Positions 27,689 to 36,776 of a stretch of DNA of 64,000 nucleotides are shown here, piece after piece. The stretch spans positions 1 to 64,000 of the forward strand of contig JAPLFJ010000004.1 of NCBI GenBank assembly GCA_026390735.1, read 5' to 3'. Numbering within the stretch: position 1 is the first letter of the stretch; each line of letters begins with the position of its first letter. The notes beneath the pieces were generated by a model, which did no database searches, was not told where the DNA came from, and saw only the letters and a program-made list of their open reading frames with translations. The stretch comes from Ignavibacteriota bacterium (GTDB lineage: Bacteria; Bacteroidota; Ignavibacteria; Tepidaquicellales; Tepidaquicellaceae). A program made the position numbers and the translations under genes.

Positions 27689-30600
27689 TTAGTCAATATT
27701 TATATCTAATCCTAATCCTTGCAGCTCTTTCATTATAACGTTGAAAGCTTCCGGAATATTCGGCTCGGGTAAGTTTTCACCTTTAATAATTGCCTCGTAA
27801 ACTTTGCTTCTTCCAACAACATCATCACTCTTAACTGTTAACATTTCTCTTAATATATTCGATGCACCATAGCCCTGAAGTGCCCAGCACTCCATCTCTC
27901 CAAACCTCTGACCACCGAATTGTGCTTTACCACCAAGCGGCTGCTGGGTTATTAAAGAGTAAGGTCCGATTGAACGTGCGTGAATCTTGTCGTCAACCAG
28001 ATGAGAAAGTTTCAGCATATAGATATAACCGATTGTAACCTGCTGGTCGAATTTAATACCCGTCATTCCGTCGAATAATTCTGATCTTGAGTTATTCGGT
28101 AATCCTGACTGTTCAAGCGAGGTAATAATTTCTTCAACAGTTGCACCATCAAAAATTGGAGTAGCAAACTTAACACCGTTTTGTTTTCCAACCCATCCGA
28201 GAGCTGTTTCGTATAATTGTCCTAAATTCATTCTCGAAGGAACACCTAACGGATTAAGAACTATATCCACTGGTCTTCCATCAGGTAAGAACGGCATATC
28301 TTCAGGTGGTACGATTTTGGCAACAACACCCTTATTACCGTGTCTGCCTGCCATTTTATCACCTACGGAAAGTTTTCTCTTTTTTGCTACATAAACCTTA
28401 GCAAGTTTTACAACTCCATTTGGTAATTCATCACCTAATGTAACTTTTACTTTTAATCTCTTATATTTCTCTTCGATTTCAACAATCTTATAATGGTAAT
28501 TCTTAAAGATATCGATTATTAAAGAATTTGCTTTTTTACTGTTTGACCAGTCGCCTTCAACATCCAGTTCACGGAAATCTACGGCATTGTTGTTAAAGAG
28601 GTTTGTAAATGTTTCTCTTTTGAATGTTACATTCTTCTTTACAACTATGTTTCCTTTTATATCTCTTATTCCTTCAGAATCTTTTCCATCCAGAAGAATT
28701 CCAAGTTTCTCCGCTAACTTTAAGTTAAGTTCTTTTATATCTTTCTTTCTGTCACTTTCATATTTATCAATTCTCTTCTTCTCTTCACGTTTACCTTCTG
28801 AGTCCTTGGTTTTTCTTGAGAATAATTTCCTGTTGATAACAATCCCTTTTAATCCGGGAGTTGCTTTTAAAGAAGCATCTTTTACGTCACCGGCCTTATC
28901 ACCAAAGATAGCTCTTAAGAGTTTTTCTTCAGGTGTAGGTTCTGTTTCACCCTTAGGTGTAACTTTACCTATTAATATATCGCCTTCTTTTACATCTGCA
29001 CCAATTCTTACTATACCGTTCTCATCCAGGTCTTTTGTTGCTTCTTCACTAACATTAGGAATTTCTTTTGTTAATTCTTCTTCACCTCTTTTTGTATCTC
29101 TGACTTCAAGACTGAATTCTTCGATATGTACTGAAGTGAAAATATCTTTTGATACAACTTTTTCACTTATTACGATAGCATCCTCAAAGTTATATCCTCT
29201 CCAAGGCATAAACGCAACCAGGATATTTCTGCCCAGTGCAAGTTCGCCGTTTTCTGTTGAAGAACCATCAGCAAGTATATCACCCTTTTTAACTTTTTGC
29301 CCCTCTCTTACGATTGGTCTCTGGTTAATAGAAGTATCCTGATTTGTTCTTAAGAATTTAACTAATCTGTATTCAACTGTTCTCTTGTCTTCAAAGCTTA
29401 AAAGACTTTCTTCTGAATCTTCTCTTATGTTATATTTTACAATAATCTTATCTGATGAGACATACTCAATTACACCATCTGCTTCAGCAACAATCATCGA
29501 ACGGGAATCTCTTGCGACAATTTCTTCGAATCCTGTACCGACAATCGGTGACTGAGGTCTTAATAACGGAACTGCCTGACGTTGCATATTACTTCCCATC
29601 AGTGCTCTGTTAGCATCATCATGTTCTAAGAACGGTATTAATGCTGCTGCCGCAGAAACAATCTGGTTCGTGGCTACATCCATATAATCTACATTCTTAC
29701 CTTCTTCTAAAGGAAAATCACCTTTGAATCTGGTCTTTACCTTTTTATTCATAAAGATACCTTTATTATCTAAAGGTTCGTTTGCCTGTGCGATATAGAA
29801 TTCATCTTCTTTATCAGCAGAAATGAATTCAATAGTATCTGATACTATTCCGTTGTCAACTGTTCTATATGGTGTTTCAATAAATCCGAGTTCATTAACT
29901 CTTGAGTGAATACACAATGAGGAAATAAGACCGATATTCGGACCTTCCGGTGTTTCAATCGGACATAATCTTCCGTAGTGTGTATAGTGAACGTCACGAA
30001 CTTCAAAACCGGCTCTTTCACGTGACAGACCGCCAGGTCCTAAAGCCGAGATTCTTCTCTTGTGAGTCATCTCTGATAATGGATTTGTCTGATCCATAAA
30101 CTGCGATAACTGACTAGTTCCGAAGAATGAAGACAAGGCACTTGTAATAGGCCTTGAGCTCACTAATCTTAAAGGAGTTAAATTTTCTTCATCGTGGATA
30201 CTCATCTTTTCCCTGATGGTTCTGATCATTCTTGAAAGACCAAGACCAAACTGCTGTGACAACTGTTCATTCACTGTTCTTACTCTTCTGTTTCCTAAAT
30301 GGTCTATATCATCAACTTCTTTTTTCCTGTCAACTAAATCTCTTATATACTCAATAATTTTCTTTATATCTTCGAGTGTAAGAATAGTTGTGGTTAAATC
30401 TATATCTAAATCAAGTTTTCTGTTTATTTTATATCTTCCTACTTCACCTAAGTCATACTTCTTTGTGTTGAAGAACTGCTTTTCAATATAACTCTTGGCA
30501 CTTTCACCTTCTGCATCAGTCATTAAATGCTGAGCTGCCTTCTTATCCTTCGGATTAGTAGGTTCGGTTGGTGCCGTTGCAATCTCTTCTTCTTCATCTT

Positions 30601-31528
30601 CATTAATCGTATTAAATATAACTCTTTCGCCGTCTGTACAATCTTTCTTAAGTAAGTTGATATAATGGATCTTAGCATTTAAAACGGAAATTAAATGTTC
30701 TTCACTTAATACGGTATCGGATTCGATTCCAAGTTCCTCACCTGTATTAGTATCTATTATGTTTTCAACTGTTGTTCTGCCAACGAAATCAAGGTATGTA
30801 TTATTAGTAACGTGAACGTGGTCAACAAGATTAAACAACTCCATCATTTTGAGTTTATCGTTTATAGATAAAGCTCTTAATAAAGTTGAGAAATAGAATT
30901 TCTTCTTTCTGTCAACGTAAGCATACAATAAGTCATTAATATCAGTCGTAAATTCAACCCATGAACCTTTATAAGGAATAACCCTTGCAGAAAATAGTTC
31001 GGTTCCGTTTGCGTGTGTTGATTCACTGAATACAACACCAGGTGACCTGTGCAGCTGGCTGACTATTACTCTTTCAGAGCCATTAATTATAAAACTGCCT
31101 CGCGGAGTCATATAAGGTAACTGGCCTAAATAAACATCCTGTTCTAAAACGTAGTTATATTCTTTAGCGGCTGAGTTTGGCTTCGTAGACAAACGTAATT
31201 TCACCTTAACCGGGACAGAATACGTCAATCCCTGTTCCTGACATTCTATAATAGTGTAAGGTGGCTTTTCGATAAAATATTCTACGAATTCAAGTAAAGC
31301 CGTCTCTCTTGAATCTGTTATTGGGAAATTATCCTCAAATACTTTTTGTAGTCCAATAGGTTTTCTCTTACTGATAGGAACATCTTCCTGTAAGAAATCT
31401 TTGTATGACTGCAACTGAACGTTTAATAGATCAGGCGGATCCTTGTGAATATCCGATTTCGAGAATGTTAATCTATTGTTCTTACTGTTGAGGGGTTTTA
31501 ATCCTGCTAAAACACCTTTTAATTCCAT
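27689..31528 (-). CDS. rpoB: RNA polymerase beta subunit
   Basis: Forms the active-site cleft with beta'. The rifampicin-binding region reads SQLSQFMDQTNPLSEM followed by THKRRISALGPGG, with the residues equivalent to E. coli D516, H526 and S531 all in their sensitive (wild-type) state. GDKMAGRHGNKG and the C-terminal GGQRFGEMECWALQGYGA are conserved. It lies 112 bp after rplL, with an attenuator-like hairpin between. Length is 1279. Confidence 0.99.
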   Translation of the reverse strand: MELKGVLAGLKPLNSKNNRLTFSKSDIHKDPPDLLNVQLQSYKDFLQEDVPISKRKPIGLQKVFEDNFPITDSRETALLEFVEYFIEKPPYTIIECQEQGLTYSVPVKVKLRLSTKPNSAAKEYNYVLEQDVYLGQLPYMTPRGSFIINGSERVIVSQLHRSPGVVFSESTHANGTELFSARVIPYKGSWVEFTTDINDLLYAYVDRKKKFYFSTLLRALSINDKLKMMELFNLVDHVHVTNNTYLDFVGRTTVENIIDTNTGEELGIESDTVLSEEHLISVLNAKIHYINLLKKDCTDGERVIFNTINEDEEEEIATAPTEPTNPKDKKAAQHLMTDAEGESAKSYIEKQFFNTKKYDLGEVGRYKINRKLDLDIDLTTTILTLEDIKKIIEYIRDLVDRKKEVDDIDHLGNRRVRTVNEQLSQQFGLGLSRMIRTIREKMSIHDEENLTPLRLVSSRPITSALSSFFGTSQLSQFMDQTNPLSEMTHKRRISALGPGGLSRERAGFEVRDVHYTHYGRLCPIETPEGPNIGLISSLCIHSRVNELGFIETPYRTVDNGIVSDTIEFISADKEDEFYIAQANEPLDNKGIFMNKKVKTRFKGDFPLEEGKNVDYMDVATNQIVSAAAALIPFLEHDDANRALMGSNMQRQAVPLLRPQSPIVGTGFEEIVARDSRSMIVAEADGVIEYVSSDKIIVKYNIREDSEESLLSFEDKRTVEYRLVKFLRTNQDTSINQRPIVREGQKVKKGDILADGSSTENGELALGRNILVAFMPWRGYNFEDAIVISEKVVSKDIFTSVHIEEFSLEVRDTKRGEEELTKEIPNVSEEATKDLDENGIVRIGADVKEGDILIGKVTPKGETEPTPEEKLLRAIFGDKAGDVKDASLKATPGLKGIVINRKLFSRKTKDSEGKREEKKRIDKYESDRKKDIKELNLKLAEKLGILLDGKDSEGIRDIKGNIVVKKNVTFKRETFTNLFNNNAVDFRELDVEGDWSNSKKANSLIIDIFKNYHYKIVEIEEKYKRLKVKVTLGDELPNGVVKLAKVYVAKKRKLSVGDKMAGRHGNKGVVAKIVPPEDMPFLPDGRPVDIVLNPLGVPSRMNLGQLYETALGWVGKQNGVKFATPIFDGATVEEIITSLEQSGLPNNSRSELFDGMTGIKFDQQVTIGYIYMLKLSHLVDDKIHARSIGPYSLITQQPLGGKAQFGGQRFGEMECWALQGYGASNILREMLTVKSDDVVGRSKVYEAIIKGENLPEPNIPEAFNVIMKELQGLGLDINID

Positions 31529-31578
31529 TTATTCTTATTTAATTATATATAAAATATAAAACAAAATAAAAGCAATAA

Positions 31579-31608
31579 GGTTTAAGGATGATCTCTCATC
31601 CTCAAACC
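31579..31608 (-). terminator. possible attenuator between rplL and rpoB
   Basis: A hairpin with 12 pairs and one mismatch (31579-31591 with 31596-31608) lies in the 112-bp rplL-rpoB gap. On the minus strand it is followed by a broken T-rich stretch rather than a clean T-run, so it would be leaky. In many bacteria partial termination here lowers rpoBC expression relative to the ribosomal proteins; that role is inferred from position. Confidence 0.5.
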
Positions 31609-31640
31609 AATTACTTTCAATATTTCTGACATTTAGAGTC

Positions 31641-32012
31641 TTATTTAATTTCAACCTTTGCGCCGACTGCTTCTAATTCTGCTTTTAATTTCTCAGCATC
31701 AGCCTTTGGCATATTTTCTTTTACAGGTTTTGGTGCACCTTCAACTAATGCTTTAGCTTCTGTTAAACCTAAACCGGTTGCAGTTTTAACTGCTTTAATT
31801 ACCTTAATTTTATCAGCACCGACTTCTGCTAATACAACTGTGAATTCGGTTTTTTCTTCTTCCGCTGCTGCTGCAGGGGCTGAAGCTGCTGCCATCATTA
31901 CAGGTGCTGCTGCAGTTACGCCAAATTTATCTTCTAATGCTTTCTTTAATTCTGAAGCTTCAGTTAAAGTTAAGTTTGATATTTTTTCTAATAATTCTTC
32001 TACTACTGACAT
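31641..32012 (-). CDS. rplL: ribosomal protein bL12 (L7/L12)
   Basis: Stalk protein that recruits translation GTPases. The N-terminal dimerisation helix region (residues 1-32) is followed by an alanine-rich hinge (about 33-52) and the globular C-terminal domain ([18 protein letters not shown] to VGAKVEIK). Length 123 is typical. It lies 54 bp after rplJ, its partner in the stalk. Confidence 0.98.
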   Translation of the reverse strand: MSVVEELLEKISNLTLTEASELKKALEDKFGVTAAAPVMMAAASAPAAAAEEEKTEFTVVLAEVGADKIKVIKAVKTATGLGLTEAKALVEGAPKPVKENMPKADAEKLKAELEAVGAKVEIK

Positions 32013-32066
32013 TTTTATTTCCTTTAATAATTAAAATTTAATTTAAAATTTATTTAAAACTTAAAA

Positions 32067-32600
32067 CTAAGCTGCTCTCTTTTTGGCAGCTTCTTCAATG
32101 ATACTTGCAAGATCTCTGACAACCGCATTAATCGAACCAACGATACCCGATACCGGTGAATCGAGGCTTGATAATATACCCGAAATAAGTTCTTCTTTCG
32201 AGAGCAACGAAGCAAGTAAACCCATTTTATCGCTGCCATAGTATAATCCATCAACTATAGCTGCTTTGAATTTTGGTTTTTCAACTTTTTCTGTTACTTT
32301 CTTTAGAATTTTTGCGGGTGCAATAGGGTTGCTTCCGGAAAAAACAATACCTGTATTTCCTTTTAAATGACCTTTAAGATTTTCAACAAAGCCTGAATAC
32401 TGTTCGCTTTCCTGTAACGCCCTGATAGCGAAAGTGTTCTTTACGACTTTATATTTAATCTCCGCCTTATAGAATTCACCACGCAGATTATTAACGTCTG
32501 CGACAGTCATTCCGACGAAATCAATTAAGTAGATAGCTGGTGCATTGTTCATCATTTCCTTAATCTCAGCAATTATCTCATTCTTTTTACTTTTTTCCAT
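32067..32600 (-). CDS. rplJ: ribosomal protein uL10
   Basis: Anchors L7/L12 dimers to the 50S subunit through its C-terminal helix. The conserved N-terminal region (YLIDFVGMTVADVNNLR..F, VVKNTFAIRAL) and GNTGIVFSGSNPIAPAKIL identify it. Length 177 is normal. In E. coli the L10-L12 complex binds the leader of its own mRNA; the 93-bp gap upstream could hold such a leader, but I could not identify one. Confidence 0.97.
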   Translation of the reverse strand: MEKSKKNEIIAEIKEMMNNAPAIYLIDFVGMTVADVNNLRGEFYKAEIKYKVVKNTFAIRALQESEQYSGFVENLKGHLKGNTGIVFSGSNPIAPAKILKKVTEKVEKPKFKAAIVDGLYYGSDKMGLLASLLSKEELISGILSSLDSPVSGIVGSINAVVRDLASIIEEAAKKRAA

Positions 32601-32693
32601 ACAAATTGTTAATAATTATAAAACATTTTGAAGCCATATCCGGTTATCACAATCCCGGTATACGTTATATATGTATTGAGTGCGTAAACTTTA

Positions 32694-33398
32694 TTATACC
32701 GCGGCTTTAAGTTCAGGCAATGTTCTGTCTATTTTTATGCCTGGGCCCATTGTGCTCGAGAGTGTAATACCTTTAATATAAACACCTTTTGCTGCTGCGG
32801 GTTTTAACTTAACAATCATTGTTATAAAAGCAGTAATATTTTCAACCAACTTATGCTCATCGAACGATGCCTTACCTATTGCTGAATGGACGGTACCGTT
32901 TTTATCAACTCTGAAATCAATCTTTCCTGCTTTTACTTCTTTTACTGCCTGACCGACGTTAGGTGTAACCGTTCCGCTTTTCGGATTCGGCATTAAACCG
33001 CGTGGTCCTAAAATCTTACCTAATTTACCAAGTTCTGCCATTGAATCAGGTGTTGCTATTATAACGTCAACATCTGTCCAGCCGTCCTGGATTTTCTTTA
33101 AATAATCTTCGAATCCTACGTGTTCAGCACCTGCATCGATTGCCTCCTGTTGTTTATCAGGTCTGGCGATAACCAGAACTCTGATTGTTTTACCCGTTCC
33201 GTTAGGAAGGGCAACAGTACCACGAACGACCTGGTCTGCGTGTTTAGGATCAACTCCTAAATTCATAGCAATATCAACTGACTCATCAAATTTTGATTTA
33301 GCATACTTCTTAACCATTGAAACTGATTCTGCTATTTTATATTCTTTCTTTGAATCTAATGATTTACTTATTTCTTTCTGTTTCTTTGTTAGTTTCAT
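32694..33398 (-). CDS. rplA: ribosomal protein uL1
   Basis: Binds 23S rRNA at the mobile stalk next to the E-site. The segments DIAMNLGVDPKHADQ, VRGTVALPNGTGK, LGKILGPRGLMPNPK and GTVTPNVGQAVKEVK are diagnostic. Length 234 is normal. It lies 28 bp after rplK. Confidence 0.98.
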   Translation of the reverse strand: MKLTKKQKEISKSLDSKKEYKIAESVSMVKKYAKSKFDESVDIAMNLGVDPKHADQVVRGTVALPNGTGKTIRVLVIARPDKQQEAIDAGAEHVGFEDYLKKIQDGWTDVDVIIATPDSMAELGKLGKILGPRGLMPNPKSGTVTPNVGQAVKEVKAGKIDFRVDKNGTVHSAIGKASFDEHKLVENITAFITMIVKLKPAAAKGVYIKGITLSSTMGPGIKIDRTLPELKAAV

Positions 33399-33426
33399 TT
33401 TTCTAAAAACAATTTAATTTCGTTAA

Positions 33427-33849
33427 TTATTCTACGGTTATTCCCATACTTCTTGCAGTACCCTTAACCATGCTCATTGCATGCTCAACGTCTCTTGCAT
33501 TTAAATCTACCATTTTTGTTTCAGCAATTTCTTTCACTTGCTTAACGGTGACTTTACCTACCTTAGTTTTGTTCGGAATTCCAGAACCTTTTTCCAGACC
33601 TGCAGCTTTAAGAAGCAATACGGCTGCCGGAGGAGTTTTGGTAATGAATGTAAATGACTTATCCGAATAAACTGTAATAACAACCGGAATTATTAAACCC
33701 TTTTTATCCTGGGTTCTAGCATTAAATTGTTTACAGAATTCCATTCCGTTAACACCTCTTTGCCCTAATGCCGGTCCAACGGGAGGGGCCATTGTTGCCT
33801 GCCCTGCCGGAATTTGTAACTTGATGAATCCTACTACTTTTTTGGCCAT
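33427..33849 (-). CDS. rplK: ribosomal protein uL11
   Basis: Binds the GTPase-associated centre of 23S rRNA. The N-terminal domain [20 protein letters not shown] with [13 protein letters not shown], and the rRNA-binding C-terminal domain ending [20 protein letters not shown], are typical. Length 140 is standard. It lies 23 bp after nusG. Confidence 0.98.
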   Translation of the reverse strand: MAKKVVGFIKLQIPAGQATMAPPVGPALGQRGVNGMEFCKQFNARTQDKKGLIIPVVITVYSDKSFTFITKTPPAAVLLLKAAGLEKGSGIPNKTKVGKVTVKQVKEIAETKMVDLNARDVEHAMSMVKGTARSMGITVE

Positions 33850-33872
33850 GATATTATATATTTAAAAAATGT

Positions 33873-34550
33873 TTATTTTAATTTCTCTATTTGGTTAAAC
33901 TCTAATTCAATAGGTGTCTTTCTTCCGAAAATACTTACCATAACTTTCACCTTCATCTTTTCTGTATTGATTTCAAGAACCACACCGTTGAAATTATTGA
34001 ATGGTCCGTTCGTAACTTTTACGGCATCACCATCCGCTAATTTCAGGTCAATCTTTTCTGTAAGATTCTCATCGTTAAGAATTGCCTTAATTCTTTTAAT
34101 CTCTGAATCTTTTAAAGGAACCGGGTCAAGTTTCTGACCTTTGATATTTTTTGCGCCGACTACACCCATAACACTGGGTACCTTTGCGAGAGTTCTCTTA
34201 ATGTTATCATTAAGGAATGCTTCAAGCAGAATGTAACCCGGAAAAAAATTCTTATACTTGATTTTCTTCTTACCGTTCTTAACCTCGAAAACTTTTTCAA
34301 GAGGAATCATAACTGTCTTGATGTAATTCTCAAGTTGTTCTTCCCTGATCTGGTTATCAAGATAAATCTTAACTTTATTCTCATGGCCTGCAACAACCCT
34401 TATTGCATACCATTTGTAAATATCAGAATCAACAGTCTCTTCGCTTGGTGTCTCGGGATTCTCTACAGACTCATCGTCTTTAGGCAATTCCCGATCACTA
34501 ACGATTTCCTCGTTCACATCTTCAATGTTTGTATTTTCAGTATCTGTCAT
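33873..34550 (-). CDS. nusG: transcription factor NusG with acidic N-terminal extension
   Basis: Elongation factor that links RNA polymerase with Rho or the ribosome. The NGN domain begins at about residue 45 (YKWYAIRVVAGHENKVKIYL), with the KOW domain near the end (LADGDAVKVTNGPFNNFNG). The first 44 or so residues are an acidic extension (many D/E plus T/N/P) absent from E. coli NusG; similar tails occur in other phyla. It starts 6 bp after secE. Confidence 0.96.
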   Translation of the reverse strand: MTDTENTNIEDVNEEIVSDRELPKDDESVENPETPSEETVDSDIYKWYAIRVVAGHENKVKIYLDNQIREEQLENYIKTVMIPLEKVFEVKNGKKKIKYKNFFPGYILLEAFLNDNIKRTLAKVPSVMGVVGAKNIKGQKLDPVPLKDSEIKRIKAILNDENLTEKIDLKLADGDAVKVTNGPFNNFNGVVLEINTEKMKVKVMVSIFGRKTPIELEFNQIEKLK

Positions 34551-34556
34551 AAATTG

Positions 34557-34739
34557 TTAGAATAATATTTTCAGTAATTCACTGATTCCCTTATCTACTA
34601 CATAAACAAAAATAGCGAACACAAACATTGTAATTACAACAACCTTTGTGTAATCTCTCATTTCTTCTTTCTTCGGCCACGAGACCTTCTGCATTTCTTT
34701 GTAGATGTCCGTGAAAAAATTTAATATTTTATCTCTCAT
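34557..34739 (-). CDS. secE: preprotein translocase subunit SecE
   Basis: Small essential subunit of SecYEG. The 60-residue protein has the amphipathic N-terminal helix with EMQKVSWPKKEEM, the SecE hallmark, and a single membrane helix at about 33-52. It starts 22 bp downstream of tRNA-Trp, the usual order. Confidence 0.97.
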   Translation of the reverse strand: MRDKILNFFTDIYKEMQKVSWPKKEEMRDYTKVVVITMFVFAIFVYVVDKGISELLKILF

Positions 34740-34761
34740 ATGTATTTGATTTTACTCTCTG

Positions 34762-34834
34762 CACGAGTGGAGGGACTCGAACCCCCAACCTACGGTTTTG
34801 GAGACCGGAACTCTACCAATTGAGCTACACTCGT
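34762..34834 (-). tRNA. tRNA-Trp (CCA anticodon)
   Basis: The 73-nt cloverleaf has a perfect 7-bp acceptor stem (ACGAGTG/CACTCGT), D-loop AATTGGTA, anticodon loop CTCCAAA and T-loop TTCGAGT. The lowest anticodon-stem pair is a mismatch. The 3' CCA is not encoded. Confidence 0.96.
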
Positions 34835-34913
34835 ATAATAAATTGTAAATTTAAAAGAACTAACGGATACATAGCTTGATTTGTCAAGTTCGAAGTCTTC
34901 ATTTTCAAGCTAG

Positions 34914-34986
34914 AGCTGATGACCGGGATTGAACCGGTGACCTCATCCTTACCAAGGATGTGCTCTACCAACTGAGCTACATCAGC
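34914..34986 (-). tRNA. tRNA-Thr (GGT anticodon)
   Basis: The 73-nt cloverleaf has acceptor stem GCTGATG/CATCAGC, anticodon loop TTGGTAA and T-loop TTCAATC. CCA is not encoded. Only 79 bp separate it from tRNA-Trp; many related genomes carry tuf in that gap. Confidence 0.96.
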
Positions 34987-34995
34987 AACTCTCTG

Positions 34996-35068
34996 AGCGG
35001 GAGACGAGACTCGAACTCGCGACCAACAGCTTGGAAGGCTGTGACTCTACCAACTGAGTTACTCCCGC
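34996..35068 (-). tRNA. tRNA-Gly (TCC anticodon)
   Basis: The 73-nt cloverleaf has acceptor stem GCGGGAG/CTCCCGC, anticodon loop CTTCCAA and T-loop TTCGAGT. CCA is not encoded. It lies 9 bp upstream of tRNA-Thr, so they are processed from one transcript. Confidence 0.96.
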
Positions 35069-35074
35069 GTATTG

Positions 35075-35157
35075 TGGGTAGGGAAGGATTCGAACCTCCG
35101 AAGACATCAGTCGTCAGATTTACAGTCTGATGCGTTTAACCACTTCGCTACCTACCC
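35075..35157 (-). tRNA. tRNA-Tyr (GTA anticodon)
   Basis: An 83-nt class II tRNA with acceptor stem GGGTAGG/CCTACCC, anticodon loop CTGTAAA, a long variable arm and T-loop TTCGAAT. It heads the Tyr-Gly-Thr-Trp tRNA series that precedes secE. Confidence 0.96.
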
Positions 35158-35254
35158 GGATTTTCTACAAATGGTAAATTTAGGGAATTTAAACCAATAA
35201 ATCAATATATAATTTAAGGATTTTCAATAAATCTTTATATAACGTAAATCTGAT

Positions 35255-36745
35255 TTAAATGCCGATTTTCAATAAACTGTCTATTTTTTCTTTCTGCCCC
35301 CTGAGCAGGTTTAATCTCTGGATTATATTCTCCTTGTCGTTATTTCCGCCGAAAAACTGACCTGAAGAATAGTCGTAAATTACAGGTAATAACATCAGAT
35401 TTCCTGCATCGTCTTTTATATCTGCTTTACCTTTTTTAATTCCGTTGATTACTACATCCTCCCCTATTTCATATTTACTGTTTTCATTCATAATCGCGTA
35501 TAATTTCCTGTCGTCGGAAGATTTAATAATAACATAATCTGACGATTTCTTCATAACCTTTCCTGAAATCTGAACCATATTTTTTGTATCAAGTTCCGGC
35601 TCTATTTTCTTTAGTTCTTCGGTCTTGCCTGATATTTCCCTTTCTATATCTTTTACCCTTATTACCAGTCCTAACTTCTTATTTAACAGATTCTTTGAGT
35701 CAAACAACGACTGTCTCTCTTTTTCGAACTCAGTGGAAGGAAAGTTATCCAGCAAAGCAAGTGACTTTTCGACCCTGTCTTTTGCCTCGTTAAATTTTCC
35801 CGATTCATTTAACTCTTTAGCCTCACTTCTGATAATCAAGGACTCTTTCCCTGCGCTTTGCAGTATTTTCCCGTAAATATCTTTATAAGTTAACGGATTC
35901 TCCCTGGAGTCAATTTTCCTTAAGTAGATTAAAGATGTCCGCCAGTCCTGATCGCAAATCAATAATGCCATCTGAGAAGAGAGTTTTCTGATTTTATCAA
36001 CTGCGGATTCTTTTAATTTGCCATCCGGATATTTAATTAAAAATTTCTCATACTTTGAAATCTGACTTTCGAGTGATTTAACGTCTGACATATTATCGTA
36101 TGCCTCTATTTCGGCAAACTCGGTATTCTCTTTCAGATAAATAAACCTGTAAGCAAGAAAGCCTGCAGAAAGAACGATTAACAAAACTATGAAAGTATAA
36201 ACAGAATTCAATATATACCTGTTTCTTTTAATAGCGGGAAGAAGTTCACTCAGATATTTTATCTTTGAATTAATATATTCACTCTCTTCATCGTCGCAGT
36301 ATTTAAGGTAATCTTTGTAGAACATCGAGGCAGCCCTGAATTCTTTTTTCTTAAAACTCTCCTCGGCACTTTCGTATATCTTCATTTTCACATTCATCAT
36401 CGATATCGCCCTGTTGTAAAAGACCTTTGCCTCTATGTTATTTTTCTCTACGTTTAATATTCTGTTGCATTCATTAATTGCCTCGTTAAATTTCCTTACG
36501 TTAAACAGATATTCGATGTGGATAAGTAATTCCCTTACTGGAACGGAAGACTGAAACAAAGGATTGAGAAGTATATTCTTTTGTGAACAACTTATAACAG
36601 CACAGCCATTACCCCTTTCCCAGCATCTGACATGATAAACAATTCCGCAACTTTTACAGAAATACCTTTCGCTTTCATCATCGACACTCTGCAGACAATG
36701 CTGGCAGATTAACAGATGTTCGTCTTTATTTTCTTTACTGCTCAA
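35255..36745 (-). CDS. membrane protein with N-terminal prokaryotic RING-type zinc finger
   Basis: A 496-residue protein of unknown role. Residues 14-53 hold a cross-brace zinc finger: C14-x2-C17-x12-C30-x2-C33-x4-H38-x2-C41-x6-C48-x4-C53, including CKSCGIVYHVRCWERGNGC. This is the pattern of the prokaryotic RING finger family 1, in which no ubiquitin system has been shown. TPR-like helices follow (about 70-170), then one transmembrane helix (about 178-205) and a long, partly coiled-coil region. The start is TTG and no better codon is available. Cytoplasmic finger with extracytoplasmic C-terminal part is the likely topology (inference). It sits alone between the tRNA cluster and a LysE-type gene. 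Confidence 0.82.
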   Translation of the reverse strand: MSSKENKDEHLLICQHCLQSVDDESERYFCKSCGIVYHVRCWERGNGCAVISCSQKNILLNPLFQSSVPVRELLIHIEYLFNVRKFNEAINECNRILNVEKNNIEAKVFYNRAISMMNVKMKIYESAEESFKKKEFRAASMFYKDYLKYCDDEESEYINSKIKYLSELLPAIKRNRYILNSVYTFIVLLIVLSAGFLAYRFIYLKENTEFAEIEAYDNMSDVKSLESQISKYEKFLIKYPDGKLKESAVDKIRKLSSQMALLICDQDWRTSLIYLRKIDSRENPLTYKDIYGKILQSAGKESLIIRSEAKELNESGKFNEAKDRVEKSLALLDNFPSTEFEKERQSLFDSKNLLNKKLGLVIRVKDIEREISGKTEELKKIEPELDTKNMVQISGKVMKKSSDYVIIKSSDDRKLYAIMNENSKYEIGEDVVINGIKKGKADIKDDAGNLMLLPVIYDYSSGQFFGGNNDKENIIQRLNLLRGQKEKIDSLLKIGI

Positions 36746-36776
36746 TATGTTTAAGGAATATTAAAATTGAAAAATA

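Noticed and set aside
28587-29342. 251-codon plus-strand frame opposite rpoB
   Set aside because: It is the antisense shadow of a strongly conserved gene, rich in S, F and L as expected for such shadows.
32601-32693. L10-leader type regulatory RNA upstream of rplJ
   Set aside because: The position is right, but I could not build the expected kink-turn structure from the sequence with confidence.
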